Assembly (NCBI GenBank): GCA_946406115.1
Contig: OX291545.1
Span: forward strand, 17,188,001 to 17,252,000
Length of the DNA: 64,000 bases
From: Apoda limacodes
Taxonomy: Eukaryota > Arthropoda > Insecta > Lepidoptera > Limacodidae
Reading direction: 5' to 3'
The notes under the pieces were generated by a model, which saw nothing but the letters and a program-made list of their open reading frames with translations, was not told the origin of the DNA and searched no databases. The translations under genes and the position numbers were made by a program. This document shows positions 13,101 to 20,446 of the stretch, one piece after another; within the stretch, counting starts at the first letter, position 1; every line of letters starts with the position of its first letter.

Positions 13101-16100
13101 GTGTTTATTTTCTTTTTGTTTTATTTCTGCATTTCACTTTACTATCGCTGTCTTTCTAGACTATTTTCATAATTAAATAACAATCTTTTTAAGAGTTCTG
13201 TACCCAAAGGGTACCAACGGGACTCTATTACTAAGACTTCACTGTCCGTCTGTCCATCTGTTACCAGGCTGTATCTCATGAACCGTGATAGTTAGACAGT
13301 TGTAATTTTCACAGAGGATGTATTTCGTGCCGCGATAGCAACAAATAAAATAAATATTTAAGGGGCTCCCATACAAAAAACGTGACGTTTGAAACATTCA
13401 CAGAATATTTAGTTATTTACACTTTAAAAATAAATAATTAAATTTTAAATAAAACAAATATTTAAGGGGCGCTCACATATAACATCTGTGATTTTTTTGC
13501 CGATTTTATAGATAAAATGTGATAATGATATGATAATGGTACGGAACCCTTTGTGCGCGAGTCCGACTTGCACTTGGCCTGTTTTTTCCACTCCCTGGAT
13601 CATTTCTGTTTCGCAATGCACTTTTGTGTGGCATATACCATAATTCATTCCAAGCAGTATAACTATATATAAACTAATGGTTTTCCATTTTTTTTACCTA
13701 GTTTAAGTTACTTTGACTGAATTATTAATGGTGGTGTGCGTGCTATGTGATTATTACAAATTTTGTTTTACCCTTTTGCATAACAGCTATCGCTTGTGTG
13801 TGATATATATTAGCTAATATAATCCTTTTAACATTAAATAGTATCCCAATGGCATTGTCTGCAGAAAATGTTGAAGATGACAAGAATGGCGATGTCGCTG
13901 GTGCTGACCTTGTGAAGTACCCTGATAACCTGAACCTTAAAGACCTATTTTATTTCCTTTTGGCCCCCACCCTCTGCTATGAGTTGAATTTCCCCCGCAC
14001 TTCACGGTTAGTTTTGCATGGTGTTTTGAACTTTGTATTATACATGACTGTTCATTAAAATGTATATATATTTTTAAAAGCTGATAATATAACAACACTC
14101 TTTTAAACGTTGTATTATGAAGGCGTGTACTATACTGCCCCACTGTATAGATTACAAATTACCTAAATTTTATATTTTTATTTTAATCCAATACTAAATT
14201 TAATAAGATTGGTACTTAATTATAATGTTGGCTTTATAAGCTTGTTTATTTTATCTTATGTTTTGCTGTATCATAAAATTATTTTTTTGTTACTTTTAAC
14301 TTTTCTTATTCCCAAAGCATGGGTACTTTATTTTTAGTTATTATTTTAGATTACCTAGTAAGAATTATTACACATGAGCTTCTACATTATCAGTGCTCGA
14401 GCGAAATCAGACCGTATAACACGTGATCACTTCCTTTCTGCGAAATACCTTGCCTAAGATGATGATTTTTTGTAAATGGGTTTGTACTGGAAGTTACACG
14501 CACTATCAGACGTACGCTGAATTTAATCTGTTGCATTTTTCTCGATGATGAAATGCTTAAAGGTCGTCCGTCAGCTGCAGCACTAAAGAAAATATTAGGA
14601 GATTCGACGTATTACATGACATTTGCGATTATTTTTTATGAATGACAAAGCTCGTGCCCACGCATCGCTAGAATCGTCACTGACTACTTAGATGGCGTTA
14701 ACATTCAGCGTTTACCATGGCCAGTTCGTGGTGATGTCTCTTAGGTCTCACACCAGCTCCTAAAACCATCAGAGAGCTAAAAATTGCAGCTGTAGAAAAG
14801 TGGGGGAACATACCTTAAACTGACATCCAAGACATAATGAACTGGCTACCAAGTCGCCTAAATAAGGGCATTCAATCCGGAGCAGAAAGAACACATTATT
14901 TATGCGTAAATTTTGAGCAGGTTTTCCTTGTAAATAATTTTTTGTATATTTTTCTTATTTGCCAGATTAAGCTAACTTAATTGTGCATCTGAGTGTGTTT
15001 AACGTTTATTTCAGGATTCGAAAGAGATTCTTGATCAAGAGAATGCTTGAAGTTATGTTTGGTATGAATTTAGTATTGGCATTGTTTCAACAATGGATGA
15101 TACCTTCAGTCACGAATTCTTTGGAAACATTCTCGCAAATGGATTATATAAGGAATACCGAAAGATTACTAAAACTTGCGGTTAGTAATACAACTTATAT
15201 CTAGCTAAGGGTATACGCCGTAGATGTTTTTATACAAAATTGATTTGCCATGATCTTTGAAGTAACGTGAATTTCACGTTTCACGTTTATAAACTTTTAA
15301 ATAATAGTAAGAGGATTTAGTGGCACAGTAACAGTCAATCGGAAACGATATTCGGAGTTAAGCAACCTTTGGCGTGGTCCGTCATTACATGGCTGACCGC
15401 CTAGAACATTTTTCTGAGCTCAGTTCACTACCTTAAACACTTAGGTTGTGTAATGAGCTACCAAGGTTTTCTCTAAGGGGATATGGGGTTCTTCAAGAAA
15501 GAAGTTATTAGATTTTTGAAGGGTCGGCAACGCGCGAGTGATGCCCCAGTTGTTGCAAGCGTCCATAGGCTGTGGTGACCACTTACCATCAGTAAGCTTA
15601 AGCTTGTTTGCCACTTTAGTGGTATAAAAAAAAACCGTCTGGCTTTGTCATATGAAAGTTGTCGTAAAGCCAAGTTGAGGCTACTTTTCTGACAGTTCTC
15701 AAAGCAAAGCGCGCGTTCATAAAGAACTCGCGGGCGGTAATTCTATCAAGTATGTATAAAAGCATCTGTTCAAATCATGAACTACGCCCAGACTAAAAGC
15801 GAGCCATAACAAGTTGTAACTTCAGCTAAAACTTTTTTATTCATAAATTCAAATTGTGTACGAGCGGGTACAGTGTTGGTTACGTCACTTACTTTGTACG
15901 GTTTAGGAAGCGTTATTCGTTCAGTTAAAAAAAAGATTAAACGCATACCTTAAAATTTTAATACCTATCTCAAACAGTAGTTATTGGAGGAAAATGTTAT
16001 TTCTACTAATGTTTATATTTTTATTATTAACAATGACCTTTTATAATTACAAATAAATGTAAATGTGAGGTATCTAGCCTATTACCTCGTGCTGTGGTTT

Positions 16101-17173
16101 GCATCATATGTTTTTTTACAGGTACCAAATCACCTTATATGGCTTTGTCTCTTCTACTTGAGCTTCCACTCATTTTTAAACCTAATGGGCGAGTTACTGC
16201 AGTTTGCGGACCGCAATTTTTACGACGACTGGTGGAACGCGAACAACATTGCGACTTTTTGGCGCACGTGGAATATGCCCGTGCATCGTTGGGCGGTGCG
16301 GCACATTTATATCCCCGTTACAGAGATGGGATACAGCAAAAGGGCTGCTAGTGCTCTAGTTTTCCTCATTTCGGCGTTCTTTCACGAGTATTTGGTATGT
16401 TTATAAATCAAACGGTACACTGTACACTAGATTTTTAAAAAATACATTTAAACAGAGTAGAATTATCCATTAATACCTCTATAATATTTAATAAGAGTAT
16501 TTCCATCGACACCGCATTTCAAAACATTTTGACATAATCTTGTTTTGTATTTATTGTATAGGTTTGTATCAAGCTTTACCAGTTATTAATCTACCAGTAA
16601 CAAAGTCTACAGTTTATGTTGCAAAGGTTTTGAATATGTTTTTATTTTAACAAAAATGTCCCCCCCCCGCTATTTTCTGCACCGTATTTGAAAATGCCAT
16701 AAAGCTATTGTCATGACCAGTCGTTAAGCCAAGTCAAGGATTATGGGTAGCTTAAAAAATCTGACAGCTGAGTGGTTAATAGCTTGACAACGTCTACTAA
16801 TTCGCACTGAGCCATCGTGGTGAACTATGTCCTAGGCTTGCTTTCTCTAAGCGGTATTGTAGTAGGGCCAACAACGGCTAAGGCAACAACATTTGAAAGT
16901 AGAGTTTTTCTTATTTATTAGATGCAATAATTTTGTTCTCACTGTGTACAATTTTTCTTGAAGGTAAGTGTGCCACTTCAAATGTTCAGGATCTGGGCAT
17001 TCCTTGGTATGATGGCTCAACCGCCACTTTCGGTGATTTCTCGTGTGGCTGAAGTTAAACTCGGTCCTCGCTGGGGCAACATCATAGTATGGAGCTCGTT
17101 GATACTGGGCCAGCCACTTGCCATTATGATGTACTACCATGATTATGCCATGTTGAATTTTACGCCAACCTAA
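4078..17173 (+). CDS. DGAT1: Diacylglycerol O-acyltransferase 1 (11 coding exons, complete)
   Basis: Acyl-CoA:diacylglycerol acyltransferase, an ER membrane MBOAT enzyme that makes triacylglycerol from diacylglycerol and fatty acyl-CoA (fly gene: midway). Exons: 4078-4193, 4510-4638, 4820-4917, 10166-10218, 10634-10742, 11337-11486, 11922-11948, 13865-14006, 15015-15180, 16122-16394, 16964-17173. All junctions are GT-AG, phases agree throughout, and the total is 1473 nt, or 490 residues plus stop; human DGAT1 has 488. Hallmarks: hydrophilic N-terminus, the CHKPRDSLFSW segment, LVKYPDNLNLKDLFYFLLAP, CYELNFPRT, the acyl-CoA motif FYDDWWN at about residues 363-369, and the presumed catalytic His at about 418 in SAFFHEYL (human His415). 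Multiple hydrophobic helices fit the family. The ATG context (taaaATGa) is good for insects. Nothing is disrupted. DGAT2 and ACAT are excluded by the motif set. Confidence 0.97.
4510..4638 (+). CDS. DGAT1: DGAT1 exon 2
   Basis: Acceptor tattttcag. Encodes the conserved HKPRDSLFSW segment and the first hydrophobic helix (FTGLVNWGFLMLTIGGLRL). Donor gtaggt interrupts a lysine codon. Confidence 0.95.
4820..4917 (+). CDS. DGAT1: DGAT1 exon 3
   Basis: Acceptor atattgcag. Encodes YGFRVNPIEWIIVLTGYNEG and the start of the next helix. Donor gtaagt, followed only 24 nt later by a MITE. Confidence 0.93.
4942..5380. mobile_element. MITE with about 25-bp terminal inverted repeats in DGAT1 intron 3
   Basis: The left end begins AGGGCGCGTTCGTTCTGGGA and the right end is its inverse with few changes (tcccagaacgaacgcact). 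Internal 'cgttcgtttwgc' motifs recur in both orientations. There is no coding potential. About 440 bp, AT-rich core. The DNA transposon superfamily was not assigned. Confidence 0.7.
5381..7621. other. DGAT1 intron 3, left part: AT-rich, no gene
   Basis: Open frames on the minus strand (for example 6048-6834) translate to low-complexity Phe/Leu/Ile/Tyr-rich sequence expected from AT-rich DNA. A short GC-rich patch lies near 7165-7190. A tRNA D-arm-like string near 7481-7505 lacks the rest of a tRNA. Confidence 0.6.
7622..7993 (-). mobile_element. Non-autonomous Helitron-like element, complete ends
   Basis: On the minus strand it begins TCCTTCTAATATTATAAATG and ends GCAAAGTCTAG, with a GCGG-AG-CCGC hairpin about 11 bases before the end. 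The flanking bases are A at the 5' side and T at the 3' side, matching the A^T insertion rule of Helitrons (TC...CTAG). 372 bp, no Rep/helicase. It matches the lepidopteran non-autonomous Helitron pattern known from literature on Lep1-type elements; the family name is not confirmed. Confidence 0.75.
8041..8290 (+). mobile_element. tRNA-derived SINE (copy A)
   Basis: The tRNA-like head carries a pol III B box (ggttcgattcc, 8094-8104). A body with 'gtttgtcttgagtctgggtg' follows, then an (ATTT)n tail. It lies in DGAT1 intron 3. Copies of the same family: 9736-10013, 36267-36530 and, more distantly, 11160-11330 and 52105-52350. Confidence 0.8.
8338..8430. repeat. Fragment of the 'AAGTGCGAGTC...GGTTCCGTAC' repeat family, duplicated
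   Basis: Two adjacent copies of 'caagtgcgagtctgacac' (starting near 8343 and 8381), the second followed by gggttccgtact. This is the border motif of a large lepidopteran interspersed repeat family present more than fifteen times in this window. Confidence 0.55.
8596..9345 (+). repeat. 'GGTTCCGTACC...AAAAGGAAAA' interspersed repeat, long form
   Basis: Starts with aggttccgtacccc, a GTCT microsatellite-like run, then 'caagttgaaattaatatcaa', 'aatcaaaacctat', 'tacttcc.gtt' and 'acatcacaaatatagg' blocks, ending near 'ataccctcggtgcgcgag'. The same block order occurs at 24174-24922, 38013-38420, 42563-42690 (truncated) and 62796-63345. It has no coding capacity, and the mechanism of spread is unknown to me. 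Confidence 0.65.
9736..10013 (+). mobile_element. tRNA-derived SINE (copy B)
   Basis: Same family as copy A, with head ctcgcagcctagttggttgtg, B box ggttcgattcc, the 'gtcttgagtctgggtg' body and an ATTT-repeat tail. It lies in DGAT1 intron 3 close to exon 4. Confidence 0.8.
10166..10218 (+). CDS. DGAT1: DGAT1 exon 4
   Basis: Short exon after ttcgttttcag, encoding CVVPPVVSLLIERGIAV. It ends in phase 0 before gtaagt. Only the frame joined to exon 3 is open, which confirms the junction. Confidence 0.93.
10634..10742 (+). CDS. DGAT1: DGAT1 exon 5
   Basis: Acceptor attttcag. Encodes DIIPDKSGVILQVLNILFV and the following hydrophobic segment to the FKGQQFSF region. Donor gtaagt. Confidence 0.94.
10756..10945. 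mobile_element. Internal fragment of a Helitron-like repeat in DGAT1 intron 5
   Basis: Shares 'gaattcggctatagttattcccatggga', 'ctatctctgtgccaaatttc' and a 'caattcgatg' block with the Helitron-like copies at 35863 and 50761. Both ends are missing. Confidence 0.5.
11014..11159 (+). pseudogene. RTE-like non-LTR retrotransposon, 3' coding fragment
   Basis: Translates as WQWAGHVCRRIDDRW followed, after a gap, by SGWMRKAEDRGKWCAIEEA. This matches the C-terminal 'LKWQWAGHIARR...RW' region that I know from RTE-type endonuclease/reverse transcriptases of Lepidoptera. The middle segment is deleted. The fragment abuts a SINE at its 3' side. A second, independent fragment of the same protein region lies at 54115-54310 on the minus strand. 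Confidence 0.65.
11160..11330 (+). mobile_element. tRNA-derived SINE (copy C), next to the exon 6 acceptor
   Basis: Head gtggctcagtgggtaatgac, B box gggttcgattcccg (around 11215-11228), body 'catttgtgcgtcttgagac' and 'tgtatttacaaaaaaaagta'. It belongs to a different head subfamily from copies A, B and D. It ends within about ten bases of the DGAT1 exon 6 acceptor at 11336, so SINE-derived bases form much of the sequence just upstream of that splice site. Confidence 0.7.
11337..11486 (+). CDS. DGAT1: DGAT1 exon 6
   Basis: Acceptor tttgtgttacag. Encodes a membrane helix (GITTVCLIYLVLFLKLW) and the SYTQTNHWCR segment typical of animal DGAT1, then a Ser/Lys-rich loop ending SAPNW. Confidence 0.95.
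11487..11921. other. DGAT1 intron 6
   Basis: Contains a moderately GC-rich stretch (about 11565-11800) with incidental open frames on both strands (11552-11791 minus; 11614-11907 plus). I recognise no domain in them and the interval is bounded by good splice sites, so I treat it as intron, possibly a repeat fragment. Confidence 0.55.
11922..11948 (+). CDS. DGAT1: DGAT1 exon 7 (27-nt micro-exon)
   Basis: Bracketed by ttccatttacag and gtaagt, it supplies NELINAEQE between SAPNW and the exon 8 sequence QNVEDDK. It is needed only for the variable hydrophilic loop. Both borders are phase 1, so skipping it keeps the reading frame. Confidence 0.8.
11949..13864. other. DGAT1 intron 7
   Basis: AT-rich; open frames at 12184-12393 and 12671-12949 are not recognisable. 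The right part holds a 'GGTTCCGTAC' family repeat (13193-13586). Confidence 0.6.
13193..13586 (+). repeat. 'GGTTCCGTACCCAAAGGGTA' interspersed repeat, short form
   Basis: Begins gttctgtacccaaagggtac, contains 'caggctgtatctcatgaacc', 'ggctcccatacaaaaaacgtga' and ends 'gagtccgacttgcacttggcc'. The terminal 'GGTACGGAACCC...GAGTCCGACTTGCACTTGGCC' is the border seen in all family members. Related copies: 23596-24050, 26914-27185 (minus), 35108-35312, 42178-42480 (minus). Confidence 0.65.
13865..14006 (+). CDS. DGAT1: DGAT1 exon 8
   Basis: Acceptor ttgtctgcag. Encodes the end of the variable loop, then LVKYPDNLNLKDLFYFLLAP and TLCYELNFPRTSR, among the most conserved DGAT1 segments. An upstream in-frame ATG at 13849 lies in the intron and is not a start. 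Confidence 0.96.
14635..14912 (+). pseudogene. Tc1-like transposase relic in DGAT1 intron 8
   Basis: C-terminal transposase remnants in two shifted frames: NDKARAHA (the DNARPH motif), RIVTDYLDGVNIQRLPWP, then APKTIRELKIAAVEKWGNIP and TDIQDIMNWLPSRL. This order is that of the catalytic C-terminal half of Tc1-family DDE transposases. The DLNPIEH segment is missing and there are frameshifts and a stop, so it is dead. Terminal repeats were not found. Confidence 0.75.
15015..15180 (+). CDS. DGAT1: DGAT1 exon 9
   Basis: Acceptor gtttatttcag. Begins IRKRFLIKRMLEV, followed by a membrane helix and QQWMIPSV, ending in LLKLA in phase 0 before gttagt. Confidence 0.95.
15321..15405 (+). repeat. 5S rRNA-derived repeat fragment
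   Basis: The string 'ggagttaagcaacctttggcgtggtccgt' followed by 'acatggctgaccgcc' follows the internal control region of 5S rRNA (the AGTTAAGCAAC, GGTC.GTAC and GGATGGGTGACCGCC blocks) with many changes. The left edge also looks 5S-like. It is degraded and truncated, so it is a 5S-derived SINE or pseudogene rather than a gene. A second, better-matching piece lies at 49862-49910. Confidence 0.55.
15420..15636 (+). pseudogene. 3' end of a non-LTR retrotransposon (recurrent family)
   Basis: Encodes the C-terminus of a reverse-transcriptase ORF (pattern 'LWNELP...MGFFKKEVIRFLKGRQRASDAP') and the noncoding 'ttaccatcagg...cttgtttgccac.ttagtggtata' tail. 5'-truncated copies of the same piece occur at 23131, 32700, 41941, 43182 and 62640 (minus). 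The repeated truncation near the same place is the usual outcome of target-primed reverse transcription. Confidence 0.65.
16122..16394 (+). CDS. DGAT1: DGAT1 exon 10 (catalytic region)
   Basis: Acceptor tttttttacag. 91 codons containing NLMGELLQFADR, the FYDDWWN acyl-CoA motif, NIATFWRTWNMPVHRW and the helix ending in FFHEYL with the presumed active-site His. Phase 0 at both ends. Confidence 0.97.
16735..16870. mobile_element. Degraded SINE-like fragment in DGAT1 intron 10
   Basis: 'ctactaattcgcactgagcc' followed by 'atcgtggtgaactatgtccta' resembles the body of a common lepidopteran SINE ('...ccgcaytgrgccagcgtggtgga.ta.ggccta'). The head is not recognisable. Confidence 0.45.
16964..17173 (+). 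CDS. DGAT1: DGAT1 exon 11 (C-terminus)
   Basis: Acceptor attttcttgaag. Begins VSVPLQMFRIWAFLGMMAQ, contains RWGNIIVWSSLILGQPLAI and ends DYAMLNFTPT before TAA. The C-terminal helices are as in other animal DGAT1 proteins. Confidence 0.96.
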   Translation, partial: VSVPLQMFRIWAFLGMMAQPPLSVISRVAEVKLGPRWGNIIVWSSLILGQPLAIMMYYHDYAMLNFTPT

Positions 17174-17204
17174 TTATAATTTATACCTATATTTAATAAT
17201 ATAT

Positions 17205-17319
17205 GTATTTTTAAATGATTTATTACGATTTGCAATCAATTTTAATGCCATATGTATGTAATAATAACTGTATTTTTTAAATAATTTATTACAATTTGCA
17301 AACAATTTTAATGCCATAT
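17205..17319. repeat. Tandem duplication of about 50 bp just behind the DGAT1 stop
   Basis: 17205-17253 and 17270-17319 are near-identical ('gtattttttaaat.atttatta', 'caattttaatgccatat' in both). The block lies 32 nt after the stop codon, therefore almost certainly in the 3' UTR. Confidence 0.7.
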
Positions 17320-17733
17320 TATATTGAATTTAGTGGTAAGTTCCTTTGGTGGATTGTTGTCGAATTATAGTTTGATTCATTGAATTGGTAAAGGAAAAAA
17401 ATTGTGTATATTTTTGATATTTAGATTTTTGTTAAACTTGGTGGATTTAAAATCGATTTTAAATCTTTTAACTATGCGTTAGGATATGGGTGGGTAATTT
17501 TAAAATTGTAATTGAAAATTCCACAAATATGTGGTAGTGTTGCTTTTGTATCCAAAGAAAAATACATTAGATGCTAGTAATTTGCCAAATTATATACGAA
17601 ATCAATTTCTAATCAATAATTAGTCAAAATTAGTATGCCTTATAGGTATGTTTATAATAATTCGTTAGTGATAATTACAATGCGTCGATTATTTAGAAAT
17701 CAAGTAATTCTCTGTTTATTCCTTTATTATAAA
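17320..17733. other. DGAT1 3' UTR or downstream DNA, AT-rich
   Basis: No gene. The polyadenylation site cannot be fixed: AATAAA occurs at several positions further on (for example about 18467, 19243 and 20600) but not close to the stop. Confidence 0.5.
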
Positions 17734-17980
17734 GGCCTCAGCACACATGATACTTTTAGCATCGGAAACAGGGTGACTTAGTTAGTTGCTTTTCAGAAGC
17801 TCGATGCAGCGTCCGAACGCTCTAACTCGCGGTCGCGGCGACCGAGTCAATTTTCAGAAGCTTAATTCAGTGACTAAATGATTTTGACACCACTTTTAGG
17901 TCGTAAAAAAGTGATGCAGCATCTACAATGTCGCGAAGTCACCGGTCCGTGGTGCTAAAAGTATCGTTTCTTCTGAGGCC
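17734..17980. mobile_element. MITE with about 30-bp terminal inverted repeats
   Basis: Left end GGCCTCAGCACACATGATAC and right end, inverted, GGCCTCAGAAGAAACGATAC; both continue TTTTAGCA. About 25 of 30 positions match. The core is unusually GC-rich for the region (ggtcgcggcgacc palindrome). No ORF. A clear target duplication was not seen. Confidence 0.7.
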
Positions 17981-18210
17981 CTTCTACAATATTAGCATTA
18001 CAATTAATTATACATTCTAGTTTAAGCAAAATAGTTGTATTTTACAACCAAAAAGATCATTTTTGATTGATGTTTAATTGGGTATTATGATATGCTATTT
18101 TTATATTGAATATTTTATCTTATTTTTAGGTATAATTATTTTTAGGTAAGCTTATTTTTTGTTGATTTAAAGGTTTTCTCACACTAATAAATTATGTACA
18201 GTCAACCAAA

Positions 18211-18367
18211 ACCAATTTGATTCCTAGGCCATCATAGAACCTAATCACAATACCTAAATCAACTGACTGAAATGACTTTTACTTAAGTCATTCGATAAAC
18301 TCTGTTATTGATAAACAAAATGAATTTACTACATAAGGTTCTATGATGGCTTAGGAATTAAATTGGT
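18211..18367. repeat. Short inverted-repeat element (32-bp arms)
   Basis: Arms 18211-18242 and 18336-18367 match at 30 of 32 positions (left arm begins accaatttgattcctaggcc). The 93-nt loop itself contains a smaller stem (aatgactt...aagtcatt). It is either a small MITE or an RNA hairpin if transcribed with DGAT1. Confidence 0.7.
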
Positions 18368-18938
18368 GGACATTGTTGAAAATAAGAAGATTTTACACTT
18401 CTAATGAGTATTTTTGTAAATTTTGTTTCAACTTTATAAATATAAAGGTGCCTTTTAATGTGTAAAATAAATAATAGTACTATGTAGGTGTAGACATATA
18501 TTCTAAAGACTGAACCTACATGCCCTAAGCGTTTTTGGTGTATCTTCATAAACAGTGAAGATTTATTTCATGACAGTTGAAGAATTCTACTAAAAATGGC
18601 TAATTTTACAGTACCAGTTGCACAAACCAGTCAGAAATTATGTAGAAATTGACCTTTGTTGCTAGTAGTTGAGAATGATTGCGGATTTTTCAAATCATTT
18701 AAATTGCATTAAAAAACATTTTTTTTATTAAAGTTTAAGACATCTTTATACAGACATACAAATAGTTCAAAATAATAATAGCTCAAGTATTTATTTTTAT
18801 TAATTTTTAGCTTTTGAAGTTTTTACATTTATCTGAAATCATAATATTATATTATGCAGTAGTCGATTACTGGGACAAAACAATGTTCAAATATAATAGT
18901 TATCAAGTATGTTAATAGCTTTACCTCGTCTTATTATT

Positions 18939-19290
18939 AAGGGTCCTATAGCAACTACCTAGTGCCTCCATTAGATGCTTATTTATCTTCTTACAGAACA
19001 TATTTTAGAAATCTACTACATTTAAGTTATGAAACAAGTCGAGAGCAATTTTTAGAACGTTTTGTGTTGTTTCTGGAATGTATTTGTGAACTTCACTTAC
19101 TTTTCTGCTAAAAGTGGTTATTTTAAGCAGAAATCGCAAATAAAACTGACAGATGTATTTCAAGAACAAAACAAAATTGTTTATGACTAGTTTTATAACT
19201 TCTTTATAGTAAATTTGTAAAATATGCTTATTACGAAGAGGAAATAAATAATATCTAATGGCGGTGCTACTTGTCTGCTATAGGCACCTT
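18939..19290. mobile_element. MITE, 'AAGGGTCCTATAGCA' family (copy 1)
   Basis: Left end AAGGGTCCTATAGCAACTAC and inverted right end AAGGTGCCTATAGCAGACAA; both continue with CTAG/GTAG, CCATTAGAT. No ORF. A second member of the family lies at 20219-20446. Confidence 0.7.
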
Positions 19291-19527
19291 AAGTAATTGC
19301 ATTTTTATTCAGTTTTAAAAGAGACAACATAGTATTGTAGTGCCAACTTTTGTTAAGTAAAACACTGTCTGTCGACTTAACATCGATAAACTAAACAGCT
19401 AAACTCTATTTATTTTTATTTGTCTTATTTTGTAAACAAAAATCTAACCTCAAAAACCTGGAAATACTGATTAAGGCTATAACAAATAAAATAGGTGAAA
19501 CGGGTTTTAAAACAGAGATCTTAATCA

Positions 19528-19870
19528 TTTTACCCATTGGTATTACTTTTAAATAATTGACTCATTATTTTATTTTATTTTTAACGGACTGGGTAAATAG
19601 AACAGTAGTGTATATATATATAGATTATCTACTGGATGTAGTATTCCTAATATCTGACAATACAGTGAGCCAGTTTTAAAATAAGGTTGCAAATTTTTAG
19701 TATTACATTGTCCAAACGTTTAGTGTAGTAAATTATTTAAAATACAATGATCAGTTATGATAGTACTTGTGTCAAATACTATACTCTACTTTTTTAACCT
19801 GTCTAAATTGACTAATTCGGACCTCAAAAATAATGAGTCAATTATTTAAAAGTAATACCAATGGGTAAAA
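19528..19870. mobile_element. MITE with perfect 44-bp terminal inverted repeats
   Basis: Arms 19528-19571 and 19827-19870 are identical over 44 bp (left arm begins ttttacccattggtattact). 343 bp overall, AT-rich core with a TATATATATA run and no ORF. Perfect arms in an otherwise decayed neighbourhood suggest a recent insertion or selection for the stem. Flanks do not show an obvious target duplication. Confidence 0.85.
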
Positions 19871-20218
19871 CGTCATGGTCATACAATATTTGCTCACAAA
19901 CATCTGTCTATACACGACAAAAATTTATTATACGGTTAATAGTTGTCACATGTACCTAATACAATAAAAATTCTAAAGTCAACTGTCTATATTCTGGCTA
20001 TGGTTACGATTTTTTTTTAGATTTAAAAATAAAATCTAGTAACTATCACAATAACTTTGACTTAACTTTTCATTATATCTTTTTCGAGTTTATAATCTAA
20101 AACTCTTTAAGTAGCTACTCCTGAAAATTGTTGACAAATTTACTATGATGGTGTATACGGACATTGCAGGATTTATTCATAAATTAAAATTTTGAAATCA
20201 TCATAAATAGGCTTATTT

Positions 20219-20446
20219 AAGGGGCTGATAGCAGTTAACTAGCGCCGCCACTAGATATTTTACTTTTATCTTTCAAAGCGTATTTAGTGAACTTTATAGA
20301 AATAACACACGCTACTTATATTACGAAAATAAGTTATTTTTAGTACCTTCTGAAAAGAAAAATCATTTCTGCGTTTTGAGCAGTTTAATGCTTTGTGCAA
20401 GAAGAAAATGAAAAAAAGTGGCGGCGGCGCTAGGTGTCTGCTCAAG
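20219..20446. mobile_element. MITE, 'AAGGGGCTGATAGCAG' family (copy 2)
   Basis: Left end AAGGGGCTGATAGCAGTTAA, then ctagcgccgccac; the inverted right end is GCTTGAGCAGACACCTAGCG, then ccgccgcc. Its subterminal sequence relates it to copy 1 at 18939, although that copy is longer. No ORF. Confidence 0.65.

Noticed and set aside
13849..14058. Open frame beginning ATGGCATTGTCT as a separate small gene
   Set aside because: Its body is DGAT1 exon 8; the ATG lies in the intron before a good acceptor, and the tail reads past the donor.
16847..17140. 97-codon antisense frame over DGAT1 exon 11
   Set aside because: Overlaps a confirmed exon on the opposite strand and has no recognisable content.
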